From the NCBI RefSeq assembly GCF_007003975.1, contig NZ_VFTC01000024.1, positions 1 to 64,000 on the forward strand: a DNA stretch of 64,000 bases, given 5' to 3'. The notes beneath the pieces were generated by a model. The model saw only the letters and a program-made list of their open reading frames with translations, was not told the DNA's origin and made no database searches. The stretch is from Mesorhizobium sp. WSM4306. GTDB lineage: Bacteria; Pseudomonadota; Alphaproteobacteria; Rhizobiales; Rhizobiaceae. Numbering within the stretch: position 1 is the stretch's first letter; each line of letters opens with the position of its first letter. Below, piece by piece: positions 8,086 through 16,535 of the stretch. The position numbers and the translations under genes were made by a program.

Positions 8086-8877
8086 CTAAGAACGCGCCTC
8101 ACCGGAGATAGAGCTCAATTCTCGCACTAGCTTGTTGATTATCGCCCAGTGAAATTCAGCGGAGCTGTTGGCCGGAATGACAAACGAGCCGGGCCCTCCG
8201 ATAACGTGCCGTTCATAATATTCCGTAGTCGTCTCGCCGTTTTCAACTTCAGCGCCAATTGGTAGGCCGTTGATGACGATTGCTTTCTGAAGCGCTCTCC
8301 GGCGGCTGTCCTCAAGTGAAGATCCGTCATTGTTTGTTCCGTCGCCTGAAATATCGATGATCCTGCGCAATGTTGGGACAGGAAGTTTGTCAAGGGCAAC
8401 AACAGATACATCGATGGCGTATGAGATCGATGTTTTCGAGCCGTGCGGAGCAGAGCGCTCCCTTTCCGACTTTCTCCGAATGGCTTCTGCGATAAAAGAA
8501 GCGTCATTTGCGTCGGACAGAATGGCCCAGTCCACCCGAGTTTCCAAGGAGCCGAAGCTCGACCATTCAACGAACGTGACAGCGATCCTGCCGTGCATAC
8601 CCTCTTTGATCACCTTCAGCACGTCCGCCGATTCCAACGCAGATGCGTAGCTCTCGCGTTGTAAAGCAGCCTCGGTGTCGTTGATGGAGCCGGACATATC
8701 GGCCGCAAGAACGATCGCGACATCGACTTCGTCGGTTGAGTCTTCAAGAAACAATTTCTCACGAATTTCGCAGAAGCAAAAATCCTCGGCATCAGAACTG
8801 TCTTGAACAGGCTGGCCTGCGATCACCAGTATTCTTAACAGTCCCGCGCTTAAAATGGCGGAGGAGAAAATTTGCAT
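8086..8877 (-). CDS. DUF1194 protein (von Willebrand factor A-like), probably exported
   Basis: About 263 residues from the ATG at 8877. A hydrophobic N-terminus (IFSSAILSAGLLRILVIAG) suggests export. VDVAIVLAADMSGSIND carries the D-x-S-x-S part of a vWA metal-ion-dependent adhesion site. Further DUF1194 hallmarks are GRIAVTFVEWS, GSKTSISYAIDVS, RIIDISGDGTNNDG, INGLPI and YYERHVIGGPGSFV. The role of the family is unknown; metal-dependent protein binding outside the cytoplasm is an inference from the fold. GGGGGA precedes the chosen start. An in-frame ATG at 8946 would add 23 residues that include a duplicated six-residue unit encoded by an 18-base tandem repeat. Base composition looks less GC-rich than the neighbouring genes and the gene lies next to a tRNA, which hints at acquisition. 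Confidence 0.85.
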   Translation of the reverse strand: MQIFSSAILSAGLLRILVIAGQPVQDSSDAEDFCFCEIREKLFLEDSTDEVDVAIVLAADMSGSINDTEAALQRESYASALESADVLKVIKEGMHGRIAVTFVEWSSFGSLETRVDWAILSDANDASFIAEAIRRKSERERSAPHGSKTSISYAIDVSVVALDKLPVPTLRRIIDISGDGTNNDGSSLEDSRRRALQKAIVINGLPIGAEVENGETTTEYYERHVIGGPGSFVIPANSSAEFHWAIINKLVRELSSISGEARS

Positions 8878-8887
8878 CTCCCACCAT

Positions 8888-8923
8888 CCCCCGAATTCAC
8901 AGGTGCCCCCGAATTCACAGGTG
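8888..8923. repeat. Two tandem copies of an 18-base unit in front of the DUF1194 gene
   Basis: The unit CCCCCGAATTCACAGGTG occurs at 8888-8905 and again exactly at 8906-8923. It lies just upstream of the preferred start codon of the DUF1194 gene. If translation instead began at 8946 it would be coding, giving a repeated six-residue motif. Exact identity suggests a recent slippage duplication. Confidence 0.8.
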
Positions 8924-9151
8924 CCATGTCGCCCACTTCCGACCAATGAGGCATATTAGTCACAATTAATATGAAACGACAATTCCCTCAGCCGAACCAG
9001 GGTGAGCGATCACCACGAAGATTCTCAGGATCTCCCACCGCAGAGACTCGGTTCGACCCCCGCCACAAACCTCGAAAGTGGGGACGGAAATGGGGATACC
9101 CAAGACCGCGCGTGGATTACGCAACGATTGCTAGTAGTTGAGGAATTCCGC

Positions 9152-9227
<76 letters not shown>

Positions 9228-9389
9228 GTCCAGCGGATGGCGCATTTATCGAAGGCTGCGGTTTCCTGTCAAGGCGCGGTTTTGCCGAAACACCAAAAGG
9301 GGCGGCCTTTGCCCACCTCGTGCGGCAGAAGGCGGCCCTTGCCGGTTTCGTGCGCAATGGCTACATGTCGGCAACAATTGGAGACCGGC

Positions 9390-9680
9390 ATGCTCGCCCT
9401 CATTCAAACAATCGTCATGGCGCTCGACCTCTACTGGTGGGTCATCATCGCCTCAGCGATCTTTTCCTGGCTTTATGCCTTCAACGTCGTCAACTCGCGC
9501 AATCAGTTCGTCGGCAGCATCGGCAACATGCTCTACCGGCTGACCGAGCCGGCGCTGCGGCCGATCCGTCGGTTCATGCCCGACCTTGGCGGTGTCGACA
9601 TCTCGCCGATCATCCTGCTTTTGCTCCTGTTCTTCCTCAGGCAGCTCATTCTCACCACGATAGCGCCGCTGGTCCTGTGA
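9390..9680 (+). CDS. YggT family membrane protein
   Basis: A 96-residue protein with hydrophobic segments at about residues 3-30 and 70-94. Between them is the YggT signature YRLTEPALRPIRRFMPDLGGVDISPIILLL. YggT proteins sit in the inner membrane; links to osmotic tolerance and cell-division factor positioning have been reported for relatives, but the mechanism is open. The ATG at 9390 is preferred because GGAGA lies 7-8 bases upstream; the same frame runs back through the tRNA gene, which cannot be coding. A DUF167 gene follows after 13 bases, a common yggT-yggU pairing that suggests an operon. Confidence 0.9.
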   Translation: MLALIQTIVMALDLYWWVIIASAIFSWLYAFNVVNSRNQFVGSIGNMLYRLTEPALRPIRRFMPDLGGVDISPIILLLLLFFLRQLILTTIAPLVL

Positions 9681-9693
9681 GGTCGAAGATCGC

Positions 9694-10005
9694 TTGAGCG
9701 CGCCTTTTCGTACCCGCGAGAATGGCATCGACCTGTTCGTCCGGCTGACGCCGAAGTCTTCCGCGGACAGGCTTGAAGGCGTCGAAATATCGGCGGACGG
9801 GCGAAGCTATTTGAAGGCGCGCGTGCGCGCCGTGCCGGAGAATGGTGCGGCCAACGCCGCGCTAGAGCGGCTGATTGGTAAGGCGCTCGATGTGCCTGCA
9901 TCTACCGTGTCGGTTGTCGGTGGAGGTACTTCACGGTTGAAGACACTGCGTGTCGCGGGTGATCCGGCTGTGCTGGCGCTGCGCGTTGAAACGCTCAGCG
10001 GCTGA
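9694..10005 (+). CDS. DUF167 (YggU) family protein
   Basis: A 103-residue soluble protein containing the DUF167 core: FVRLTPKSSADRLEG, then LKARVRAVPENGAANAALERLIGKAL, then SVVGGGTSRLKTLRVAGD. The family folds as a small alpha/beta domain of unknown function and often follows yggT, as here. The TTG start at 9694 is 13 bases past the yggT stop; GAGGTCGAAG between them can serve as ribosome binding site, so the two are probably translated from one message. Confidence 0.9.
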   Translation: MSAPFRTRENGIDLFVRLTPKSSADRLEGVEISADGRSYLKARVRAVPENGAANAALERLIGKALDVPASTVSVVGGGTSRLKTLRVAGDPAVLALRVETLSG

Positions 10006-10056
10006 TCGAAGATCCAGCGTTGCGGCATGTACACCCTTGATCTGTCGGCGGGTCAG

Positions 10057-10163
10057 CGCCCCCTCTGTCCTGCCGGCTTTCGTTGCTCGCAAAGCCAAGC
10101 AATTGGCTTTGCGTCCGCTATGCGGACCGCTCCTCAACCCCCACGAGGAGGGAGATTGGCAGC
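10057..10163. repeat. Degenerate copy of the modular palindromic element
   Basis: Begins with CCCCCTCTGTCCTGCCGGC and ends with CACGAGGAGGGAGATTGGCAG, the two arm ends seen in better preserved copies at 24318-24481 and 33209-33367. The centre carries its own hairpin, CAAAGCCAAGC-AATT-GGCTTTG. It lies between the stops of two convergent genes and may also end their transcripts. Confidence 0.65.
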
Positions 10164-10176
10164 TTCCGCGTCGCTC

Positions 10177-11058
10177 TCAATCCCCCAGCGGCAGCTTCGG
10201 ATCATCGACCTTCAGCGTGTTCACGCTCTGCTTGATGCGGCGCAGGTTTTCGAGAACCCTGGGTCCGCGCGTCTCGGCGACAGATGTGACGATCATGTCG
10301 ACGATCGACAGCAGCGCATAACGCGATGAGGTCGGCTTGTAGATGTTGCCGTCTTCCAGCGACTGGAACTGAATGACCGTGTCGGCGGCCTTGGCAAGGG
10401 CTGAGTCCGGCGGGGTGATGGCGATTGTGGTCGCGCCATATTGCTGGGCAACCTGGACCGCATCGATGACCGAGCGCGCATAGCCGGACACCGAAAAGGC
10501 AATCAGCGTCGTCTCCGATGTGGCGACCGCGGCATACATGCGCTGCAATTGCCCGTCGATCTGCGCCAGCACCGGCACACCCAGCCGAAACAGCCGGTTC
10601 TGCATTTCCGTCGCCATCATCGAGGAAATGCCGCCGGAGCCGATGCACAGCACATTGCCTGAATTGACGATGCGCGCGGCGACGCCCACCAGCGTCTTCA
10701 TGTCGAGGTTTTCTGAGGCGCGCTGGATGGCGGCTATCGCCGCTTCGGTGATGGCCGAGGCGATGCGCTGCTCGCGCGCATCGCGGCTGAGCGGCTCGGG
10801 CGACAGATACTGGCCGCCAATGGCGATGGCCTGCGCCAGATAGAATTTGAAGTCGCGCAAGCCCTCGCAGCCGAGATTGCGGCAGAAGCGGGTGACCGTC
10901 GGCTCGCTGACGCCGACACGCGCGGCGATCTCGGAGATGGCCGCCTTGGAGGCGAAGTCGAGATCGGTCAGCACGAGGCCGGCCAGCCGGCGGTCCGATT
11001 TCGTACCATCCTGCAACATCAGCTGCAGCCGCGTGATGATGTCGGCCGGCGTTTTCAT
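10177..11058 (-). CDS. RpiR/MurR family regulator with SIS domain
   Basis: Encodes 293 residues. The N-terminal RpiR-type helix-turn-helix covers about residues 1-80 (SKAAISEIAARVGVSEPTVTRFCRNLGCEGLRDFKFYLAQ). The C-terminal SIS domain, which binds phosphosugars, covers about 125-265 (VLCIGSGGISSMMATEMQNRLFRLG). Regulators of this family sense phosphorylated sugars. It is followed on the same strand, 50 bases upstream, by the ABC ATPase and SDR genes, and then by the divergent binding-protein operon. The natural reading is local control of this uptake and catabolic locus, with a sugar-phosphate or related intermediate as effector (inference). Confidence 0.92.
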   Translation of the reverse strand: MKTPADIITRLQLMLQDGTKSDRRLAGLVLTDLDFASKAAISEIAARVGVSEPTVTRFCRNLGCEGLRDFKFYLAQAIAIGGQYLSPEPLSRDAREQRIASAITEAAIAAIQRASENLDMKTLVGVAARIVNSGNVLCIGSGGISSMMATEMQNRLFRLGVPVLAQIDGQLQRMYAAVATSETTLIAFSVSGYARSVIDAVQVAQQYGATTIAITPPDSALAKAADTVIQFQSLEDGNIYKPTSSRYALLSIVDMIVTSVAETRGPRVLENLRRIKQSVNTLKVDDPKLPLGD

Positions 11059-11108
11059 CTCTGGGTTGTCGTCTTCATCTCTGGATTTTCGTTTTCATAC
11101 CGGCGCTT

Positions 11109-12176
11109 TCATAGCGGCAGGCCCGTGGCCTTGTCGAACAGATGGATGTTGCCCGGCGCGACGGAGACCGGCAGCATTTCACCCGGCTTGACCTGTATCC
11201 GGTCGCGGAACACGGCGCGCACGGTGTCGGCACCGATGGCGCCATAGACATGGGTTTCCGAGCCCGTCGGTTCGACGACATCGACCTTGATCGCCATGGC
11301 GTCGGTAGCCTCGCCGATGATGAAGTGTTCGGGCCGGATGCCGGCCTCGACAGTGCTGCCTGCCGGCACCGTCTTGCCGTCGAGCGCCAGTCGCCCGCCG
11401 CCGGCCGACTCGAACCAGCTTTTCTCGGGCGTGGTCTTCAGCGCGCCGGACACGAAGCTCATCGACGGCGAGCCGATGAAGGAGGCGACGAATTTGTTGG
11501 CGGGACGGTCATAGAGCTCCAGCGGCGCGCCGACCTGCTGGATCTTGCCGCGGTCCATTACCACGATGCGGTCGGCCATGGTCATGGCTTCGATCTGGTC
11601 GTGGGTGACATAGACGATGGTCGATTTCAGCCGCTGGTGCAGCGCCTTGATTTCGGTGCGCATCTGCACGCGCAATTGCGCGTCGAGATTGCTGAGCGGC
11701 TCGTCGAACAGGAACACCGAGGGCTCGCGCACGATGGCACGGCCCATGGCGACACGCTGGCGCTGGCCGCCCGACAGCTCCCGGGGGTAGCGGTCGAGAT
11801 AGGAGAACAGGTTGAGGATGCCCGATGCCTTTTTGACCTTCTCATCGATGGCAGGGCGCGCCTCGCCGCGAATCTTTGGACCGAAGCCGATATTGTCCGC
11901 CGCCTTCAGGTGCGGGAACAGCGCATAGGATTGAAAGACCATCGCAATGTTGCGCTGCTGCGGCGGCAAATCGTTGGCGCGCACGCCGCCGATCAGCAGG
12001 TCGCCCGAAGTGATCGGCTCCAGCCCGGCCAGCATGCGCAGCAAGGTCGACTTGCCGCAGCCGGAGGGACCGACCAGCACGACGAATTCGCCGCTTTTGA
12101 TGTCGAGGCTGATGTTTTCGAGGATCTTGTGACGTCCGAAGGATTTCGACAGGTCGCGGAACTCGACGTCGGTCAT
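11109..12176 (-). CDS. ABC transporter ATP-binding protein, MalK/UgpC type
   Basis: A 355-residue protein. Walker A GPSGCGKST near residue 37, signature LSGGQRQRVAMGRA near 135, Walker B VFLFDEPLSNLD near 155 and switch VTHDQ near 190. A C-terminal OB-fold (TOBE) regulatory domain from about 235 is typical of CUT1 sugar transporters. It energises import by the two permeases encoded on the opposite strand. It overlaps nothing but starts only 2 bases after the SDR gene stop, so the order SDR-ATPase-RpiR looks like one leftward operon. Splitting the ATPase away from its permeases, across a divergent promoter, is common in rhizobial CUT1 loci. Confidence 0.93.
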   Translation of the reverse strand: MTDVEFRDLSKSFGRHKILENISLDIKSGEFVVLVGPSGCGKSTLLRMLAGLEPITSGDLLIGGVRANDLPPQQRNIAMVFQSYALFPHLKAADNIGFGPKIRGEARPAIDEKVKKASGILNLFSYLDRYPRELSGGQRQRVAMGRAIVREPSVFLFDEPLSNLDAQLRVQMRTEIKALHQRLKSTIVYVTHDQIEAMTMADRIVVMDRGKIQQVGAPLELYDRPANKFVASFIGSPSMSFVSGALKTTPEKSWFESAGGGRLALDGKTVPAGSTVEAGIRPEHFIIGEATDAMAIKVDVVEPTGSETHVYGAIGADTVRAVFRDRIQVKPGEMLPVSVAPGNIHLFDKATGLPL

Positions 12177-12178
12177 GG

Positions 12179-12949
12179 TCAGGCTCCCAAGATATCGTCG
12201 ATGAAGGGCAGGAAACCGGCGGTCAGTCCGGCGTCGACCGGCACCACCGCGCCTGTTATCCCCGATGCGCGTTCCGAGGCGAGGAAGGCCACCGCCTCGG
12301 CCACTTCCGCGGCATCGACAATGCGGCCGAGCGGATAGAGCCGCTGCAGCTTCCCCAGAATATCAGGGTTCTTGGCCAGGCGATGGTCCCAGGCGGCGGT
12401 GCGGATCGAGCCGGGGCAGACGACATTGGCGCGCAGGCCGCTGCGTCCGAGCTCAACCGCGACCGATTTCGCATAGGCGTTGATGCCGGCCTTCGCCGCC
12501 GCATAGGCGGGGTTGCCGAAATGGGAAATCGCATTGACCGAGGAGATGAAAACCACGTTGCCCGAACCACGCGCGGCCATCGCCTTGATCAGCGGATCGG
12601 CGAACAGCATCACCCCGGTCAGATTGAGGTCGAGTTCGTGCTCTATTCTGTCGGGGGTCAACGCCGCAAGCGTCTCGGCGCGCGTCCAGCCGGCATTGTT
12701 GATCAGGATGTCGGGGACGCCGTCTTTCTCGAGGATCGCTGGTATCGCCGCCTCGATGGAAGCCCGGTCGAGCAGGTCGAAGACGTGGCGCGACGCCAGA
12801 TGCGGACTGCCGAGTTGATCTTCCGACTGGTCGCAGCCGACGACCCGCGCGCCGCGCTCGGCCAGCAGCGTCACGATGGCCGAGCCGAGGCCGCCGCCGG
12901 CGCCGGTTACCAGCACAGTCTTGCCTGCAAATTCGGCCTTTGAATCCAC
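12179..12949 (-). CDS. SDR family NAD(P)-dependent oxidoreductase
   Basis: About 256 residues from a GTG start at 12949, with GAGGAGAC about 8 bases upstream. It carries the classical SDR features: the TGAGGGLG cofactor turn near residue 14, NNAG near 85, the catalytic Ser and Y-x3-K (SSVNAISHFGNPAYAAAKAG) and a PG segment after the active site. Such enzymes oxidise or reduce hydroxyl/keto groups on sugars, polyols or related alcohols. As the first gene of the leftward operon with an ABC ATPase and an RpiR regulator, it probably carries out an early step on the imported compound. The open frame continues far upstream, but that extension is antisense to the binding-protein gene and not real. 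Confidence 0.9.
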   Translation of the reverse strand: MDSKAEFAGKTVLVTGAGGGLGSAIVTLLAERGARVVGCDQSEDQLGSPHLASRHVFDLLDRASIEAAIPAILEKDGVPDILINNAGWTRAETLAALTPDRIEHELDLNLTGVMLFADPLIKAMAARGSGNVVFISSVNAISHFGNPAYAAAKAGINAYAKSVAVELGRSGLRANVVCPGSIRTAAWDHRLAKNPDILGKLQRLYPLGRIVDAAEVAEAVAFLASERASGITGAVVPVDAGLTAGFLPFIDDILGA

Positions 12950-13126
12950 CCTGCGCGTCTCCTCGGGTCCACGATAGTCGCAAAACGCTATTTTAAGAAA
13001 TGTAATTAAGCAACAGGATAATCTGCTTGCGCAGCGGCAAATGATAGATAATGTAGGAAAGTCACATAAAGCCGAGGCCGCCTGAAAGCCGCAGGTGCGC
13101 AGGCGCCAATCAATGGGAGAGATCAT
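12950..13126. promoter_or_regulatory. Divergent promoter region of the RpiR/ABC locus
   Basis: This 177-base gap separates the leftward SDR-ATPase-RpiR run from the rightward binding-protein operon. Its middle (about 12985-13070) is markedly AT-rich against the GC-rich surroundings, with TATTTTAAGAAATGTAATTAAG at its core. It must hold both promoters and is the likely RpiR target. I see no clean dyad to propose as operator. Confidence 0.5.
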
Positions 13127-14359
13127 ATGACGCTTGCGAAATGGACCATAGGGCTGATGGCCGGAATGAGCATGCTGGCGATGACGGCGCAGGCGGACGC
13201 CGGCGAAGTGCGCGTCACCGTCGCCGAATACAGCGCCAAGACCGGGCCGTATTTCGAAGCGGTGAAAAAGGAATTCGAAGCCGCCAACCCCGGCATCACA
13301 GTCAAGTTCGAAGTGGTGCCATGGGAAGTGCTGCTGCAGAAGCTCACCACCGACATCACCGGCGGCACCAATGCGGATCTGTCGATCATAGGCACGCGCT
13401 GGCTGATCGATTTCGTCCAGCAGGATGTCGCCGAGCCGCTCGACGGCTACATCAAGCCTGACTTCAAGGACCGCTTCATCGACACCTTCCTGTCGCCCTC
13501 GATCATGGACGGCAAGACCTACGGCCTGCCGATCGCCGCTTCGGCGCGGGCGATGTACTACAACAAGGAATTGTTCGAGAAGGCCGGCATCGCCAATCCG
13601 CCGGCAACCTGGACCGAACTGCAGGAAGATGCGCGCAAGATCAAGGCGCTGGGCTCCGGCACGTTCGGTTTCGGCCTGCAGGGCAAGGAGATCGAGACCG
13701 ACGTCTACTACTACTATGCGATGTGGTCGCAAGGCACCGAGATCCTCAACAAGGACGGCACGTCCGGCCTCGGCACACCGGGCGCGCTCGAAGCCGCCAA
13801 GCTCTACAAGTCGATGATCGACGAGGGCCTGACGGAACCGGGCGTCACCTCCAACAACCGCGAAGACGTGCAGAACCTGTTCAAACAGGGCAAGGTCGGC
13901 ATGATGATCACCGCGCCCTTCCTGTCCAACCAGATCAAGGACGAGGCGCCGAACCTGAAATATGGCGTTGCCGCCATTCCGGCCGGTCCGACAGGTGCGC
14001 GTGGCACCTACGGCGTCACCGATTCCATCATCATGTTCAAGAACTCCAAGAACAAGGATGAGGCGTGGAAGCTGCTCGACTTCCTGTTCACCACCGAGCA
14101 GCGCGCCAAGTTCACGCAAGGGGAAGGCTTCCTGCCGGTGAACAAGGAAGAGGCCAAGATGGATTATTATGTCAACAATGCCGATCTCGCCGCCTTCACG
14201 GCGTTGTTGCCCGACGCCCGCTTCGCGCCCGTCATCCCGGGCTGGGAAGAAGTCGCCCAGATCACCTCGGATGCCATGCAGAAGATCTATCTTGGCGGTG
14301 ACCCCGAGGCAGGCCTGAAGGAAGCGGCTGATAAGGCCAACGCGGTGCTGAAGAAATAG
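13127..14359 (+). CDS. Extracellular solute-binding protein, family 1 (sugar type)
   Basis: Encodes 410 residues with a signal peptide (lysine, hydrophobic core LMAGMSMLAMTAQADA, cleavage around residue 25). The mature part begins with EVRVTVAEYSAKTGPYFEAVKKEFEAANPGITVKFEVVPWE, the opening of family 1 binding proteins. It captures the substrate in the periplasm for the CUT1 permease pair that follows. GGGAGAG supports the ATG. The substrate cannot be told from sequence. The gene is separated from the permease genes by a 267-base repeat element inserted in the operon, which may lower downstream expression relative to the abundant binding protein. Confidence 0.93.
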   Translation: MTLAKWTIGLMAGMSMLAMTAQADAGEVRVTVAEYSAKTGPYFEAVKKEFEAANPGITVKFEVVPWEVLLQKLTTDITGGTNADLSIIGTRWLIDFVQQDVAEPLDGYIKPDFKDRFIDTFLSPSIMDGKTYGLPIAASARAMYYNKELFEKAGIANPPATWTELQEDARKIKALGSGTFGFGLQGKEIETDVYYYYAMWSQGTEILNKDGTSGLGTPGALEAAKLYKSMIDEGLTEPGVTSNNREDVQNLFKQGKVGMMITAPFLSNQIKDEAPNLKYGVAAIPAGPTGARGTYGVTDSIIMFKNSKNKDEAWKLLDFLFTTEQRAKFTQGEGFLPVNKEEAKMDYYVNNADLAAFTALLPDARFAPVIPGWEEVAQITSDAMQKIYLGGDPEAGLKEAADKANAVLKK

Positions 14360-14448
14360 GGCGTATCTCCCTGCGCCCGGCGCGCCCCTAGAGATCGGGG
14401 CGCGCCACATCTTGCAGACTTGAGCAGTAAGATAGTTCGTCGATGTCA

Positions 14449-14715
14449 GCGCTGCCCCAGCCGGGCTCTTTTCCTCTCCCTCCGGAGGGGGGAGAGGTGG
14501 CTCGGCGAAGCCGAGACGGAGTGGGGGAACCACTTGGCAACCGCTGCGAACGAGATAGGACCGGCACTAGGCGCAAGCATCGCCTCGCCCTGCGCCCAAG
14601 GGTCGACCCCCCCACTCCGTCGAGCTTCGCTCGACACCTCTCCCCCGATCGACGGGGGAGAGGAAGGGCTCCCTTCCGCAACCGCTGCGGAGGACGGGCA
14701 GGTGAGGGGCAGCGC
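14449..14715. repeat. Large modular palindromic element inside the ABC operon
   Basis: Outer ends GCGCTGCCCC (14449-14458) and GGGGCAGCGC (14706-14715) are exact inverted repeats. Inside are a hairpin with CTCGGCGAAGCCGAG next to CGGAGTGGGGG, and an opposing arm with CCCCCACTCCG next to TCGAGCTTCGCTCGA. C-run/G-run stems lie at both sides. It fills most of the gap between the binding-protein gene and the first permease, and contains no credible coding sequence. Confidence 0.85.
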
Positions 14716-14826
14716 AAACGTCTGCAGGAAACTCAAATCCTGGAGCGCTGCTCCAGAACGATATGCGAGACTGATCCGAGCTGGCACGCCAGCGCTACTG
14801 ATGTTCAACGGGTACGAAACCGGCCG

Positions 14827-15696
14827 ATGCAAAATCGTTTCTTGCCCTATCTCTTGACCTTGCCCAGCCTGTTGCTGGCCGCGGTCGTCATCTTCTGGCC
14901 GGTCTGGGACCTGATCCAGATCTCGACGCATGATGTCAGCCGCTTCGGCCAGCTGCGCGACTTCAACAATTTCGCCAACTACGCCGCCTTCCTCGCCGAT
15001 CCCGATTTCCTGGCAGCGCTCTGGCGCACCGGCCTGTGGACCGTGCTGGTGGTCGGCGGCGCGCTGCTGTTGTCGGTTCCTGTGGCGATGATCCTCAACA
15101 CCGATTTCTACGGCCGCGGCATTGCCCGCGTCATCATCATGCTGCCCTGGGCAGTGTCGCTGACGATGACGGCGGTGGTCTGGCGCTGGGCGCTCAACGG
15201 CGAAAGCGGCATGCTGAACTCGGCGCTGATCGGGCTCGGCCTGATCCATGAGAACATCCAATGGCTGGCGCGCGCCGAGACGGCATTCCCGATGCAGGTG
15301 CTGATCGGCATATTGGTGACGGTGCCGTTCACGACGACGATCTTCCTCGGCGGCCTGTCGTCGATCCCCGACGATCTCTACGAGGCGGCGGCGCTGGAGG
15401 GTGCGACGCCGCTGCAGCAATTCCGCGAGATCACCTTTCCGCTGCTGAAACCGTTCATCAACATCGCCATCGTGCTCAACACGATCTACGTCTTCAACTC
15501 GTTCCCGATCATCTGGGTGATGACCCAAGGCGGGCCGGCCAACTCGACCGACATATTGGTCACCCATCTCTACAAACTGGCTTTCCGCATCGGCAAGCTG
15601 GGAGAAGCGTCGGCGGTGTCGCTGCTGATGTTCGCCATCCTTTTGATTTTCACCATGATTTATGTGCGCCTGGCGATGCGGGAGCAACGCACATGA
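14827..15696 (+). CDS. ABC transporter permease, MalF-like
   Basis: About 289 residues with six predicted membrane helices. The EAA loop reads EAAALEGATPLQQFREITFPLLKP near residues 195-220, the contact site for the ATPase. The N-terminus MQNRFLPYLLTLPSLLLAAVVIFWPV is the usual first helix of this family. The long open frame starts further upstream, but that part lies in the repeat element, so the ATG at 14827 is preferred despite a weak ribosome binding site. Its TGA overlaps the start of the second permease (ATGA). Confidence 0.9.
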   Translation: MQNRFLPYLLTLPSLLLAAVVIFWPVWDLIQISTHDVSRFGQLRDFNNFANYAAFLADPDFLAALWRTGLWTVLVVGGALLLSVPVAMILNTDFYGRGIARVIIMLPWAVSLTMTAVVWRWALNGESGMLNSALIGLGLIHENIQWLARAETAFPMQVLIGILVTVPFTTTIFLGGLSSIPDDLYEAAALEGATPLQQFREITFPLLKPFINIAIVLNTIYVFNSFPIIWVMTQGGPANSTDILVTHLYKLAFRIGKLGEASAVSLLMFAILLIFTMIYVRLAMREQRT

Positions 15697-16517
15697 CGCC
15701 AAAGCTGAAGCGCACCATCATTGCCTGGCTGCTGCTTTCGCCGCTGCTGGTGGTGACGATCTTTCCCTTTGCCGTGATGTTCCTGACCGCGGTCAAGCCA
15801 CGACAGGAAGTGCTGTCGCCGACATGGTGGCCGAGCGAATTCCGCTGGTCGAATTTTGCCGACATGTGGGTGGCGACCGGCTTTGGCCAGGCGCTGGCCA
15901 ATTCGCTCTATGTCTCTGTCATCGCGACGGTCGGCGCAATCCTGATCTCGGTGCCGGCCGCCTACGCCATGTCGCGGTTTCGTTTTGCCGGCTATGGCGC
16001 CTTCCGCCAGTTCCTGCTGATCTCGCAGATGATCTCGCCGATCGTGCTGGTGCTCGGCCTGTTCCGGCTGATGGCCGCCTGGGGGCTGATCGAATCGACC
16101 ACCGCGCTCGGCGTCATCTACATGGCCTTCAACGTTGCCTTCACGGTATGGATGCTGCAGAGCTATTTCGACACCATCCCGCGCGATCTCGAGGAAGCCG
16201 CCTGGATGGAAGGCGCCGGCCGCTGGCTGACCTTGCGAAAAGTGTTCCTGCCGCTCTGCCTGCCGGCGATCGCGGTCACCGCCATCTTCACCTTCATCAA
16301 TGCCTGGAACGAGTTCGTCGTCGCACTCACCATGCTGCGCAGCCAGGAAAGCTACACGCTGCCGATCCAGGTGTTCTCGCTGGTCGCCGGCCGCTATACG
16401 ATCGAATGGCACCATGTGATGGCGGCGACGCTGCTGGCGACGCTGCCGGTGGCGATCCTGTTCATCTGGCTGCAGCGCTATCTCGTCCGGGGGCTGGCGC
16501 TCGGGGCGGTCAAATAG
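15693..16517 (+). CDS. ABC transporter permease, MalG-like
   Basis: About 274 residues, six predicted helices. The EAA loop is EEAAWMEGAGRWLTLRKVFLPLCLPA around residues 170-195 and the C-terminal half has the typical FINAWNEFVVALTMLRS. It forms the heterodimeric channel with the preceding permease, to which it is coupled by a 4-base ATGA overlap. The metallopeptidase gene follows after 18 bases, so uptake and first processing look co-expressed. Confidence 0.93.
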   Translation: MTPKLKRTIIAWLLLSPLLVVTIFPFAVMFLTAVKPRQEVLSPTWWPSEFRWSNFADMWVATGFGQALANSLYVSVIATVGAILISVPAAYAMSRFRFAGYGAFRQFLLISQMISPIVLVLGLFRLMAAWGLIESTTALGVIYMAFNVAFTVWMLQSYFDTIPRDLEEAAWMEGAGRWLTLRKVFLPLCLPAIAVTAIFTFINAWNEFVVALTMLRSQESYTLPIQVFSLVAGRYTIEWHHVMAATLLATLPVAILFIWLQRYLVRGLALGAVK

Positions 16518-16535
16518 CCTTCTTACGGAGCTTCC

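Noticed and set aside
9040..9080. Possible tRNA or attachment-site remnant around GGTTCGACCCCCGCC
   Set aside because: The sequence recalls a T-loop, but the flanking bases do not pair as a T stem and no acceptor or anticodon arm can be drawn.
12985..13070. CtrA-type TTAA-N7-TTAA box in the divergent promoter
   Set aside because: The nearest pair of TTAA sequences is spaced by 9 bases, so it does not fit the CtrA consensus.
12179..14533. A 784-codon minus-strand frame joining the SDR gene with sequence antisense to the binding-protein gene
   Set aside because: Only the last 256 residues form an SDR enzyme. The rest is antisense to a clear binding-protein gene and crosses the AT-rich divergent promoter region; GTG at 12949 with a ribosome binding site is the sensible start.
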